A stretch of 64,000 nt of DNA. Origin: JBCBDX01 sp038529265. Its GTDB lineage: Bacteria > Pseudomonadota > Alphaproteobacteria > Rhizobiales > Rhizobiaceae. A program made the position numbers and the translations under genes. Each line of letters begins with the position of its first letter. Positions within the stretch are counted from its first letter, which is position 1. Below are positions 26,415 to 34,495 of this stretch, one piece after another. The notes under the pieces were generated by a model. That model had not been told where the DNA came from and did not search any database. It saw only the letters and a list, made by a program, of their open reading frames with translations. The DNA is taken from NCBI GenBank assembly GCA_038529265.1, contig JBCBDX010000001.1, forward strand, positions 1 through 64,000, read 5' to 3'.

Positions 26415-26446
26415 TGTCAAATTTAGTTGACAGTAAATAATGTCAA
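26415..26446. promoter_or_regulatory. Alternating TGTCAA/TTGACA half-sites upstream of dxs
   Basis: TGTCAA (26415-26420), TTGACA (26427-26432) and TGTCAA (26441-26446) make two overlapping perfect inverted repeats with spacers of 6 and 8 bases, 28 bases before the dxs start. They look like an operator. The central TTGACA could also be a -35 element, but I see no good -10 at the right distance. Confidence 0.45.
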
Positions 26447-26473
26447 TAAAAGAAGAAAGGTTTGGGGGAGCAA

Positions 26474-28402
26474 ATGACGAAGCGACTGGAGACCCCGTTA
26501 CTTGACCAAGTAGTCGTCCCGAGCGATCTGCGCGAACTGCCTGAAGATCAATTGCAGCAGCTGGCAGATGAGCTGCGCTCTGAGCTTGTCGATGCTGTGT
26601 CACAGTCAGGCGGGCACTTGGGGTCGAATTTGGGTGTCGTCGAGTTGACTGTTGCACTTCACCATGTCTTCGACACACCAAATGACAGGATCATATGGGA
26701 CGTTGGTCACCAGTGTTATCCACACAAGATACTGACGGGTCGCCGGGATCGCATTCGCAAGATTCGCAAAGAGGACGGACTATCAGGTTTTACGAAACGC
26801 GCTGAGAGTAACTACGATCCGTTCGGCGCGGCCCACTCGTCAACGTCTATCTCTGCGGGCCTTGGCATGGTCGAAGCCGCCCGTTTGCAGGGGCAGCAGC
26901 GTCAGGTAATCTCGGTTATTGGCGACGGTTCCATGTCTGCCGGCATGGCATATGAGGCGATGAACAATGCCGGCGCAGCTGACGCCCGTCAAATTGTCAT
27001 ACTTAACGACAATGACATGTCGATCGCTCCGCCCACGGGTGCGATGAGCGCCTATTTGGCGCGGCTGGTCTCAGGCAAGACTTACTTAAATCTGCGAGAG
27101 AGTGCCAAACAGCTTTCCAAACGCCTGCCGAAATTCTTCCAGGACAAGGCTCGAAAAACAGAGGAGTATACGCGCACCTTTTTCTCTGGCGGCACTTTGT
27201 TTGAAGAGTTAGGCTTCTTTTATGTCGGGCCCATTGATGGGCACAATTTCCACCACCTTTTGCCCGTTCTCAAAAACGCTCGCGATGCTGGCGTCGGCCC
27301 GATCATGATCCACGTGGTCACGCAAAAGGGCAAAGGCTACGCGCCTGCCGAACAGGCCGCCGATAAATATCACGGCGTTGCAAAGTTCGATGTCATCACC
27401 GGCACGCAGTCAAAGCCAAAACCAAATGCGCCAGCTTACACCAAAGTGTTTGGCGGTGCGCTGGCACAAGAAGGCCGCGAGGACGACAGGATCGTCGCCA
27501 TTACAGCTGCTATGCCGTCAGGCACGGGCGTTGATATATTCGAGAAGGAATACCCTGAACGGACCTATGATGTGGGTATTGCCGAACAGCATGCAGTGAC
27601 GTTTGCAGCTGGTATGGCTGCTGACGGCATGAAGCCATTTTGCGCAATATACTCCACGTTTCTCCAGCGTGCCTATGATCAGGTTGTGCACGATGTTTGC
27701 ATTCAAAGCTTGCCTGTGCGTTTCCCAATCGACCGTGCAGGTTTCGTTGGCGCTGATGGCGCAACCCATGCCGGCTCTTTCGATATTGCCTACCTCGGCT
27801 GCCTACCGAACATGGTGGTGATGGCTGCTGGTGACGAGGCGGAACTAAAGCATATGGTTCGCACAGCGGCTGATTATAGTGACGGGCCGATTGCCTTCCG
27901 ATATCCACGTGGCGAAGGCATGGGCGTTGATATGCCGGAGCGTGGCGAAATTCTCCAAATCGGCAAAGCCCGTATGATGCGTGAAGGCGGTAACGTCGCC
28001 ATCATCTCATTGGGCGCACGGCTGAAAGAAGCATTGTTAGCCGCAGAGAAGCTCGATGCATTTGGTTTGCCTGCAACGGTGGTTGATGCGCGCTTTGCCA
28101 AGCCAATCGACGAGGAAATGATCGCCCAAGTGGCGTGCGTCCATGAGCTTGTTATCACCGTAGAAGAGGGTTCCGTGGGCGGGTTTGGCTCGTTCGTGGC
28201 TCATTTCCTTACAAGCAATGGCTATCTGGATGGCGGATTAAAGTTCCGCTCGCTGTTCCTGCCGGATCGCTTTGTAGATCAGGCGTCGCCGGATCGCATG
28301 TACGAGCTTGCTGGTCTGGATGCGCAAGGCATCGTCGACACGGTTTTCAAAGCACTTGGTCGCGAGCAGGAAGTGGCAACTCTTCCTGATATTCGTGCCT
28401 GA
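26474..28402 (+). CDS. dxs: 1-deoxy-D-xylulose-5-phosphate synthase
   Basis: Thiamine-diphosphate enzyme that condenses pyruvate and glyceraldehyde 3-phosphate, first step of the MEP isoprenoid pathway and a branch to thiamine and pyridoxal. The 642-residue protein shows GHQCYPHKILTGRRD, the thiamine-binding VIGDGSMSAGMAYEAMNNAG region, transketolase motif YDVGIAEQHAVTFAAGMA and GADGATHAGSFD. GGGGGAG precedes the ATG at 26474; a TTG at 26462 would bury that site within the gene. It lies 167 bases after the DRL gene, with an operator-like sequence between. Confidence 0.98.
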   Translation: MTKRLETPLLDQVVVPSDLRELPEDQLQQLADELRSELVDAVSQSGGHLGSNLGVVELTVALHHVFDTPNDRIIWDVGHQCYPHKILTGRRDRIRKIRKEDGLSGFTKRAESNYDPFGAAHSSTSISAGLGMVEAARLQGQQRQVISVIGDGSMSAGMAYEAMNNAGAADARQIVILNDNDMSIAPPTGAMSAYLARLVSGKTYLNLRESAKQLSKRLPKFFQDKARKTEEYTRTFFSGGTLFEELGFFYVGPIDGHNFHHLLPVLKNARDAGVGPIMIHVVTQKGKGYAPAEQAADKYHGVAKFDVITGTQSKPKPNAPAYTKVFGGALAQEGREDDRIVAITAAMPSGTGVDIFEKEYPERTYDVGIAEQHAVTFAAGMAADGMKPFCAIYSTFLQRAYDQVVHDVCIQSLPVRFPIDRAGFVGADGATHAGSFDIAYLGCLPNMVVMAAGDEAELKHMVRTAADYSDGPIAFRYPRGEGMGVDMPERGEILQIGKARMMREGGNVAIISLGARLKEALLAAEKLDAFGLPATVVDARFAKPIDEEMIAQVACVHELVITVEEGSVGGFGSFVAHFLTSNGYLDGGLKFRSLFLPDRFVDQASPDRMYELAGLDAQGIVDTVFKALGREQEVATLPDIRA

Positions 28403-28445
28403 CGGGCATTCACAAAATAGTAATCGTTTTAGTTGTATTGAATTA

Positions 28446-28470
28446 GCATCTCTCGTTTTACGAGAGGTGC
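28446..28470 (+). terminator. Hairpin between dxs and the phosphomannomutase gene
   Basis: GCATCTCTCG and CGAGAGGTGC pair over 10 positions (one G-U) around TTTTA. No T tract follows, so it may be a weak terminator or an RNA-processing hairpin. Nothing else recognisable was found in this 186-base gap. Confidence 0.4.
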
Positions 28471-28588
28471 ACCATGCGATGTTGGAAAAAGAAATGAGTG
28501 TCCAAACCGACATTCATGGTTTCTTTGCATTGACCGACTAGCTGCTTACCTTAAGCAATGGTGCGGTGCATTCAACATGGTGGGGATA

Positions 28589-30106
28589 ATGAAAAGACCA
28601 GTCGCGCAGTTAACACCCAACACGTTCGAGTTTGAGACGACACCGCTCGTCAAACCAACTGGCTTCCGTGAATATGATGCACGCTGGTGGTTTGGTCACC
28701 CGGCTTCCGACAAGGAACCGGAGCTCAACTTGATGGGCATTCAAGCGCTAGGTATGGGCCTTGGCACATTGATCCAACGCCTTGGTGCTGGACCGGATAT
28801 TGTCGTTGGCCATGACTTTCGCGGCTATTCAATGAGCATTAAACTGGCTCTCACCCAAGGCCTTATGGCTGCCGGTGCGAATGTTAGAGACATTGGCTTG
28901 GCACTTTCTCCCATGGCCTACTACGCGCAATTTGCCTTGGATGTACCCTCGGTCGCGATGGTCACAGCCTCCCACAACGAAAATGGTTGGAGCGGCGTGA
29001 AGATGGGCTGTGCTCGTCCTCTCACGTTCGGCCCAGATGAAATGGCCAAGCTGAAGGATATTGTTCTGAATGCTGACTTTGATGCCAATGGCGGCGGCTC
29101 CTATGAGTTTGTTGACGGCTTTCGGCAAGACTATTTGGATTCCCTCATCGAGGGTAAATCAGTCAAACGTAAGCTTAAGGTCGTTGCCGCATGCGGTAAT
29201 GGTACTGCAGGCGCATTTGGACCAGAGGCGCTTGAGCGCCTTGGCTGTGAGGTTATTCCCCTTAATGCTGAACTCGATCATACCTTTCCGAACTACAACC
29301 CAAATCCCGAAGACATGGAAATGCTCCACGCAATCCGCGATGCGGTGTTGGAGCATGGAGCGGATGTTGGTCTTGGTTTCGATGGCGACGGAGATCGGTG
29401 TGGCGTTGTTGACAATGAAGGTAACGAGATTTTTGCCGACAAGGTGGGTGTGATGCTCGCCCGGGACATTTCTGCTCAACATGCCAATGCGCAATTCGTC
29501 GTCGATGTGAAATCAACTGGCCTTTTCCTGACAGATCCGGTTTTGAAAGAACAAGGTGCCAGGACCGACTACTGGAAAACAGGCCATTCCTACATCAAAC
29601 GCCGGGTCAATGAACTTGATGCCATTGCTGGCTTTGAAAAATCAGGCCACTTTTTCTTCAATCCGCCGATTGGCCTCGGCTACGACGATGGCATCGTAAC
29701 GGCCATTGCCGTTTGTGAGATGCTGGACCGCAACCCCGACAAGTCGATGGCTGACCTGTACCGCGCGTTGCCGCTGACTTACGGCTCGCCAACCATGTCG
29801 CCGCATTGTGATGATGAAATCAAATATGACGTCATCGAACGCGTCGTCGCTCGTTTTGAACAAATGCACAAGTCCGGCCAAAAGATCGCAGACCATGACA
29901 TTGTCGATCTGATTACCGTTAATGGCGTACGCGTTGTGACGGACGACGGAACTTGGGGTTTGGTGCGCGCGTCATCCAACAAGCCAGAGTTGGTTGTTGT
30001 GGTCGAAAGCCCTGTTTCTGAAGAACGCAAGATTGCCATGTTCCACGCCGTGGACGCCGTTTTGCGCGAGAACACGGAAGTCGGCGAATACAATCAAACG
30101 CTCTAG
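28589..30106 (+). CDS. Phosphomannomutase / phosphoglucomutase (AlgC/ManB-type)
   Basis: Interconverts hexose 6- and 1-phosphates, supplying glucose-1-phosphate or mannose-1-phosphate to surface polysaccharide. Of 505 residues, the catalytic phosphoserine loop is VTASHNENGWSGVKMG, the metal loop GFDGDGDRCGVVDN, the sugar-binding loop GFEKSGHFFF and the phosphate-binding tail GTWGLVRASSNKPELVVV, the four hallmarks of the alpha-D-phosphohexomutases. GGTGGGGA precedes the ATG at 28589; the ATG at 28577 lacks a site. It may feed the rmlABCD locus. Confidence 0.94.
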   Translation: MKRPVAQLTPNTFEFETTPLVKPTGFREYDARWWFGHPASDKEPELNLMGIQALGMGLGTLIQRLGAGPDIVVGHDFRGYSMSIKLALTQGLMAAGANVRDIGLALSPMAYYAQFALDVPSVAMVTASHNENGWSGVKMGCARPLTFGPDEMAKLKDIVLNADFDANGGGSYEFVDGFRQDYLDSLIEGKSVKRKLKVVAACGNGTAGAFGPEALERLGCEVIPLNAELDHTFPNYNPNPEDMEMLHAIRDAVLEHGADVGLGFDGDGDRCGVVDNEGNEIFADKVGVMLARDISAQHANAQFVVDVKSTGLFLTDPVLKEQGARTDYWKTGHSYIKRRVNELDAIAGFEKSGHFFFNPPIGLGYDDGIVTAIAVCEMLDRNPDKSMADLYRALPLTYGSPTMSPHCDDEIKYDVIERVVARFEQMHKSGQKIADHDIVDLITVNGVRVVTDDGTWGLVRASSNKPELVVVVESPVSEERKIAMFHAVDAVLRENTEVGEYNQTL

Positions 30107-30110
30107 CGGT

Positions 30111-30845
30111 TCAAAGAGCCGTGCCGATCCGCCCGATAGCTGGAAGCTTTAGGGCGGGCCGTCTTACATCAATGCCGAGCGTTTGGCCGAGCAAGTTGAG
30201 TTCGATGCCGGAAAGTGAACCGGCCGAGACACCCACCAGACCAAAAAGCGAAATATGAATGTTTCTCTGGTCGGGCGTTACTTGAAATAAGTCACCTCCT
30301 GAAAGCCAGTCTTTTCCAACTGCATTGGGCGGAAGGACAGCACCTATTCCTGGCACTTCGCGGAGCACATGAGCGACAAAGCTGTTGGAATTGGGGCCCG
30401 GCCAAATTCGGTAGCCACCACGTCCAGCATGAGGGTAGTTGTCGATGGCCAGTCGTACTTTGGGGATCAGGTTGTCCGCATCCGTTCCCCGGATTGTTTT
30501 GATGATGAAAGGTTCATTTGAGTACCAATTGGCATCGGCAGCATAGGCGTTTCGTCTGACCGGTCGGCCCCATCCAACTTTGTCATAGCGCTCATATGAC
30601 TTGGCTCCAGCTTCTTTTAGTACAATCCATGAATGCACCGAAAAGGCACCTTTCAAGCCACCCGTTCTGGCCGCCATCACATGTATGATGGCGTCCTTTT
30701 CCTCTGACGGCTGTGGCAGCAAACCCGTGCCCGACCAATCGGCCTGGCGCCAATTCGTTGGTCGTTCGACGGTTGACCACCAAGCGGCCGCGACACCCAT
30801 TGGCATCAAAAAGGCCAATACAAAAATGAAACTCAATCGACGCAA
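30111..30845 (-). CDS. DUF3750 domain protein
   Basis: A 244-residue protein of unknown function with an uncleaved or cleaved N-terminal hydrophobic segment (FIFVLAFLMPMGVAAAWW). Typical pieces of the DUF3750 family are HSWIVLKEAG, NYPHAGRGGYRIWPGPNSNSF and PNAVGKDW. These His/Asn-rich conserved stretches suggest an enzyme facing the periplasm, but none has been assigned. It starts at a TTG with AAGG upstream, 75 bases from the divergent asparaginase gene, and converges on the phosphomutase. Confidence 0.85.
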   Translation of the reverse strand: MRRLSFIFVLAFLMPMGVAAAWWSTVERPTNWRQADWSGTGLLPQPSEEKDAIIHVMAARTGGLKGAFSVHSWIVLKEAGAKSYERYDKVGWGRPVRRNAYAADANWYSNEPFIIKTIRGTDADNLIPKVRLAIDNYPHAGRGGYRIWPGPNSNSFVAHVLREVPGIGAVLPPNAVGKDWLSGGDLFQVTPDQRNIHISLFGLVGVSAGSLSGIELNLLGQTLGIDVRRPALKLPAIGRIGTAL

Positions 30846-30920
30846 TTGAACCTTGCTTTTCTGTCGTGTGGAAAGATCATGTGTTTTTTCTGGCGGCTAA
30901 AATATGAGCAAATTACGGCA

Positions 30921-31916
30921 ATGGTAAATCCGGTTATAGCTGAAGTGACCCGGGGCGCCCGCGTTGAAAGCATCCATCGCGGAACTGTCGCTGTGGTAGA
31001 CGCATCAGGAAAAATTATTCTCGCCCGTGGTGATGTTGAGGGCATGACCTTTCCGCGCTCGTCTCTTAAAATCTTGCAGGCGTTGCCGCTGGTGGAAAGC
31101 GGTGCAGCAGACGCTCTTGGCTTCACCAACAAACACTTGGCTGTCGCTTGTGCATCGCATTCATCATCAGCCGTTCACGTTAACGTTGTTGGCGACATGC
31201 TAAGCCGCGCAGGACTTGGGCCAACTGACCTCCAATGCGGTGCACATTGGCCGGTTTTTTCAACTGCCGACGCAGTTGCCATGGCGCAAAATGGTGAGAC
31301 ACCTACCCGCATCCACAACAATTGCTCGGGAAAACACGCCGGATTTCTTTGCACCTGCACGTATGCCGGCATCTCAACGAACAATTACATCGATCCTTCC
31401 AATGAGCTTCAGCGTGAGGTTCGCGCGATGATCGGCGATCTTTGCGGCGCAGTCATCGGCGAAGATGCGTGCGGCGCCGATGGTTGTTCGGCCCCAACAT
31501 TTGCTGTGCCCATTGTTGGTATGGCGCATGCCCATGCAAGATTGGCGACCGGTTTGGGTCTTTCCGCCCAAAGAGCGGATGCAGCCAAACGTCTTCTATC
31601 CGCCTCTATGAGGGAGCCGCAGATGATCGCCGATCACGGCCGCTATTGTACCAGGCTTATGCAGGCGGCACCTGAACGCCTATACGCCAAAACCGGGGCA
31701 GAGGGGTTTTATGCCGCTGCGCTGCCGCAATTGGGATTGGGCATCGCAGTCAAATGCGATGACGGAGCGACACGCGCTGCAGAAGTGACCGTTGCAGCAA
31801 CGCTTGCTCATTTAATCGGCCAATCAGACCCCGCCTATGAGGCGATCCGCGCCATGTCCCGACAAAATGTACGCGATTGGAACAAAAATGTGGTCGGCGA
31901 AGTGCGTGCTGTGTAG
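30921..31916 (+). CDS. Asparaginase II family protein (Rhizobium etli AnsA/ReAV type)
   Basis: Predicted cytoplasmic L-asparaginase of the rhizobial class, which is unrelated to the E. coli enzymes and has a serine-beta-lactamase-like fold. The 331-residue protein shows the catalytic Ser-x-x-Lys in FPRSSLKILQALP near residue 49, the metal-site Cys-x-x-Lys in NNCSGKHAGFLC, and a second Cys in ADGCSAPTFAVP. The start at 30921 gives the family N-terminus MVNPVIAEVTRG; the reading from 30846 is probably too long. No strong ribosome site is visible. Confidence 0.88.
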   Translation: MVNPVIAEVTRGARVESIHRGTVAVVDASGKIILARGDVEGMTFPRSSLKILQALPLVESGAADALGFTNKHLAVACASHSSSAVHVNVVGDMLSRAGLGPTDLQCGAHWPVFSTADAVAMAQNGETPTRIHNNCSGKHAGFLCTCTYAGISTNNYIDPSNELQREVRAMIGDLCGAVIGEDACGADGCSAPTFAVPIVGMAHAHARLATGLGLSAQRADAAKRLLSASMREPQMIADHGRYCTRLMQAAPERLYAKTGAEGFYAAALPQLGLGIAVKCDDGATRAAEVTVAATLAHLIGQSDPAYEAIRAMSRQNVRDWNKNVVGEVRAV

Positions 31917-31921
31917 GCAGG

Positions 31922-32236
31922 CTACTTCAGCTTCACACCTGTTCCAAACGCCAGCATCTCTGCTGCACCTTGAGTGACCATCGAGGTTGAGAAACGCATA
32001 CCCACAATTGCGTCAGCACCTTGCGCCTTCGCATCGGCAATCATGCGATCAAAAGCCTGCTCGCGCGCCTCCGCCATCAGCTTGGTATACTCAGAAACTT
32101 CACCGCCAACAATGTTGCGTAGTCCCGCGATAATATCTGTTCCAACATGTTTGGCGCGGATGACGTTCCCGCGAACCATGCCAACTGTCTCGGCAATCTC
32201 GTGGCCCGGGATCGTTTCGGTGGTAACAACAAGCAT
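31922..32236 (-). CDS. YbjQ/UPF0145 family protein
   Basis: A 104-residue cytoplasmic protein of the putative heavy-metal-binding YbjQ family (small pentameric beta-alpha fold, function unproven). Recognised from TTETIPGHEIAETVG, VRGNVIRAKHVGTDI and GADAIVGMRFSTSMV. Its start lies three bases after the stop of a small membrane-protein gene, so the two form an operon. Confidence 0.9.
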   Translation of the reverse strand: MLVVTTETIPGHEIAETVGMVRGNVIRAKHVGTDIIAGLRNIVGGEVSEYTKLMAEAREQAFDRMIADAKAQGADAIVGMRFSTSMVTQGAAEMLAFGTGVKLK

Positions 32237-32239
32237 CGA

Positions 32240-32473
32240 TTATTTCTCCACATTTTTTTCGTAATAGTCATCTTCCGCGTTAGAGAGGCGGTCGCGGTAA
32301 ACAATATAAAGCACCCATAGTCCGATCAGTATGACTGAGAAAAAGGGGATCAATAGCCAATGAGTCGAAGTTGCAAGAAATGCTACCGAGAAGATAAATA
32401 TAACATAGCTACCATATAATATTGACCCCAAAATAGCCAAAATTAGACAAATTGTGTCAAGTCGCATTGCCAT
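32240..32473 (-). CDS. Small two-helix membrane protein
   Basis: 77 residues with two hydrophobic helices (about 6-32 and 37-60) and a charged C-terminal tail (YRDRLSNAEDDYYEKNVEK). I do not recognise the family. It is the first gene of a two-gene unit with ybjQ, which suggests a membrane partner for that protein. GGAAATGGCAATG gives a plausible ribosome site; the start could be either of two close ATGs. Confidence 0.65.
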   Translation of the reverse strand: MAMRLDTICLILAILGSILYGSYVIFIFSVAFLATSTHWLLIPFFSVILIGLWVLYIVYRDRLSNAEDDYYEKNVEK

Positions 32474-32520
32474 TTCCTTTCGGTAGTGAAGTGGGAATGG
32501 TACAGCTAAATTGCAAGTAT

Positions 32521-33879
32521 CTATGAAATGCGGTTGCCGGACATGCTCATGTGATCTGGTGCCAGTTCAGGTTCCGTCGCCAGGTCCTTGTGATCGACTT
32601 TTGTCCATCGATGAGTGCGGATTGCACCATCGCGCGCATCGATCAAATTGTCTGAAACAACGATCTTTCCAACACCGTCTGCATCACTGACACCAATGCC
32701 AATATTGGCATTGCGAATGACATTTGCCTGAAGGACGATATCGCGCAAATGCGGACCCCAACCCGCGTTGATCCCGAAAAGCGGCGCACCATCGATTAAG
32801 TTACCGGCAACAACTGTGTCGGCCTCGACCGCAATGCCGATACCAAACCCGGGCGCCATGGCAGGGTAGGGACCTTTGCCGGAGAGATCGCGGATAATAT
32901 TTCCACTAACGGTTGCTCCGCGACCACCCTCATTGAAGTTCGTCACAGAGATGCCGTTGGCACCACCCGTAATCAGATTGTCGGCAATCACAGCATTTTC
33001 AAAACTGAACTCGGCATAGATCGCCGTTTCACCACTGTCGTCGCAGCGGTTACCCGTGATTTGTATGTTGCGCGTTGTATTGGCGCGGATGGAGGAGAAA
33101 GCGCATCGCAAAATCATATTGTCTTGGATCGCAACATTGTCTGCGCGGTATATGTTAATACCATTGCCCCACTGGCCCGTGCCACCACTGCGCGCGCCAA
33201 TATCACCAATCCGGTTTCCTGTTATTCGGCTGCCATCATGACCAGGTTGGTTCCGATGAATTATGATGCCGCCATCTTGGCAACCATTCACACTATTGCC
33301 TTCAACGTCCAATCCTTGGCCATCGACACTGAATAGCCCGAAACGCCCCGCTTGCAAAAATGCGTTCCCAATAATTTTACCGCCGCACCGCTCCAAACGA
33401 ACGGCATCAGTATTTGACCGGCGAAAGGTGCAATCGGCTATCGAGAGATTGGTTATGCCTCGTGCAACCAGCAAAGCATCGGCATCGCCGCGCGCCGCGC
33501 CGCCATCCAGCGTCAGATGTGACAAGTAAATTGCGTTTCCGCCACTCACCCGTAAGACACTGGCTCCGGCGCCTTGAGCGAAAACTGTGCGGCCTGGAAC
33601 GCCTGACAATACAGTACCGTCGGGAACTTCAACATCGGCGACAACATAGTTGCCAGCGGGCAAAAAAACTGGCTCGCCTTTTGCGGCAGCATGATCAAGC
33701 ATTCTCTGGAGTGCACCAGACTGATCGCGCGGTGCATTTGGAACCACGCCATAACTCGTTGCGCTGATTGACCCGCGAAGCGGAAGCGCCTCAAGCATGG
33801 TTTGTGCGGAAACGGGACGAGCCATCCCGATCGCCACTAAGCTTGTACCAAAAAGGGTCAGAAATTGGCGTCTTTCCAT
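32521..33879 (-). CDS. Tat-exported parallel beta-helix repeat protein (TIGR03808 type)
   Basis: The 452-residue protein begins MERRQFLTLFGTSLVAIG, a twin-arginine-like signal. The rest is a right-handed beta-helix with many N-x-I coils (GNRIGDIG, DNMILRCAF, GNRCDDSGETAIYAEF, DNLITGGANGISV, GNIIRDL, ANVIRNANIGIGVSD). It opens with a pectate-lyase-like end (GSISATSYGVVPNAPRDQSGA). Such folds bind or cleave polysaccharides; this alphaproteobacterial family has no assigned activity. GGGAGAG precedes the ATG. Confidence 0.87.
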   Translation of the reverse strand: MERRQFLTLFGTSLVAIGMARPVSAQTMLEALPLRGSISATSYGVVPNAPRDQSGALQRMLDHAAAKGEPVFLPAGNYVVADVEVPDGTVLSGVPGRTVFAQGAGASVLRVSGGNAIYLSHLTLDGGAARGDADALLVARGITNLSIADCTFRRSNTDAVRLERCGGKIIGNAFLQAGRFGLFSVDGQGLDVEGNSVNGCQDGGIIIHRNQPGHDGSRITGNRIGDIGARSGGTGQWGNGINIYRADNVAIQDNMILRCAFSSIRANTTRNIQITGNRCDDSGETAIYAEFSFENAVIADNLITGGANGISVTNFNEGGRGATVSGNIIRDLSGKGPYPAMAPGFGIGIAVEADTVVAGNLIDGAPLFGINAGWGPHLRDIVLQANVIRNANIGIGVSDADGVGKIVVSDNLIDARDGAIRTHRWTKVDHKDLATEPELAPDHMSMSGNRIS

Positions 33880-33964
33880 GCGCGCTCTCCCATTTTTGAA
33901 AAGCGCGCAAGAAGAATGCCACGCACTAAACCGCGCGTGGCACCTGTTTGTTTTTGGTGAAGAA

Positions 33965-34336
33965 CTAGACGAACTGGCTCAGGCCGGGGATCGCAGCGAT
34001 GACTTCATCGACAGGGCCGTCGCCAGCTTTCTCTTTCGCAAAAGCGATGGTCTCTTTTGAGATGCCGGTGATTTCGCCCATGCCAAGGCCCATACCCATC
34101 AATTGCTGACCAAGACCCATAACGCCGCCGCCCATGAGGCCCCCTAGAAGACCGCCACCGCCGCCGCCTGCAGCTTCAACCAACTCTTGCGCACCGGGCA
34201 TAGCTGCCATCATCTCACCGATTTTATCAGATGGCCCCTCGTTCTGTAGAAAGCCTAAGATTGCACCAACAGCGCTTTGTGCCTTGTCAGCATCAACACC
34301 AACTGCGTCTGTGATGCGTGAGATGAGTTCTTCCAT
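33965..34336 (-). CDS. Small Gly/Met-rich protein, DUF2267-like
   Basis: A 123-residue protein with an N-terminal helical part (MEELISRITDAVGVDADKAQ, then GAILGFLQNEG), a low-complexity glycine and methionine centre (GGGGGGLLGG, GLGQQLMGMGLG) and a helical tail. The N-terminus resembles DUF2267/YidB-like proteins of rhizobia. Function is unknown. GGGGAGA before the ATG gives a confident start. It stands alone between divergent neighbours. Confidence 0.72.
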   Translation of the reverse strand: MEELISRITDAVGVDADKAQSAVGAILGFLQNEGPSDKIGEMMAAMPGAQELVEAAGGGGGGLLGGLMGGGVMGLGQQLMGMGLGMGEITGISKETIAFAKEKAGDGPVDEVIAAIPGLSQFV

Positions 34337-34495
34337 GGATTTCTCCCCAAATTTTGACGTTTACGTTATATGCCGCAAGCCAATCCGGCATGCAAGGCAT
34401 GATTTGAATGAAGCCAAAGCGCTAAGGTTCGCCATTGTGCTCCTCACCACTGCTGCCTATAGCGAAGTGAAGTTGACAATGCTCTGGGCGACAAA

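Noticed and set aside
26427..26446. RirA iron box before dxs
   Set aside because: The TGA and TCA are 12 bases apart, not 9, so it does not fit the IRO pattern.
28308..28541. Possible small gene at the end of dxs
   Set aside because: Mostly within dxs in another frame; the remainder runs through a hairpin, and no ribosome site is present.
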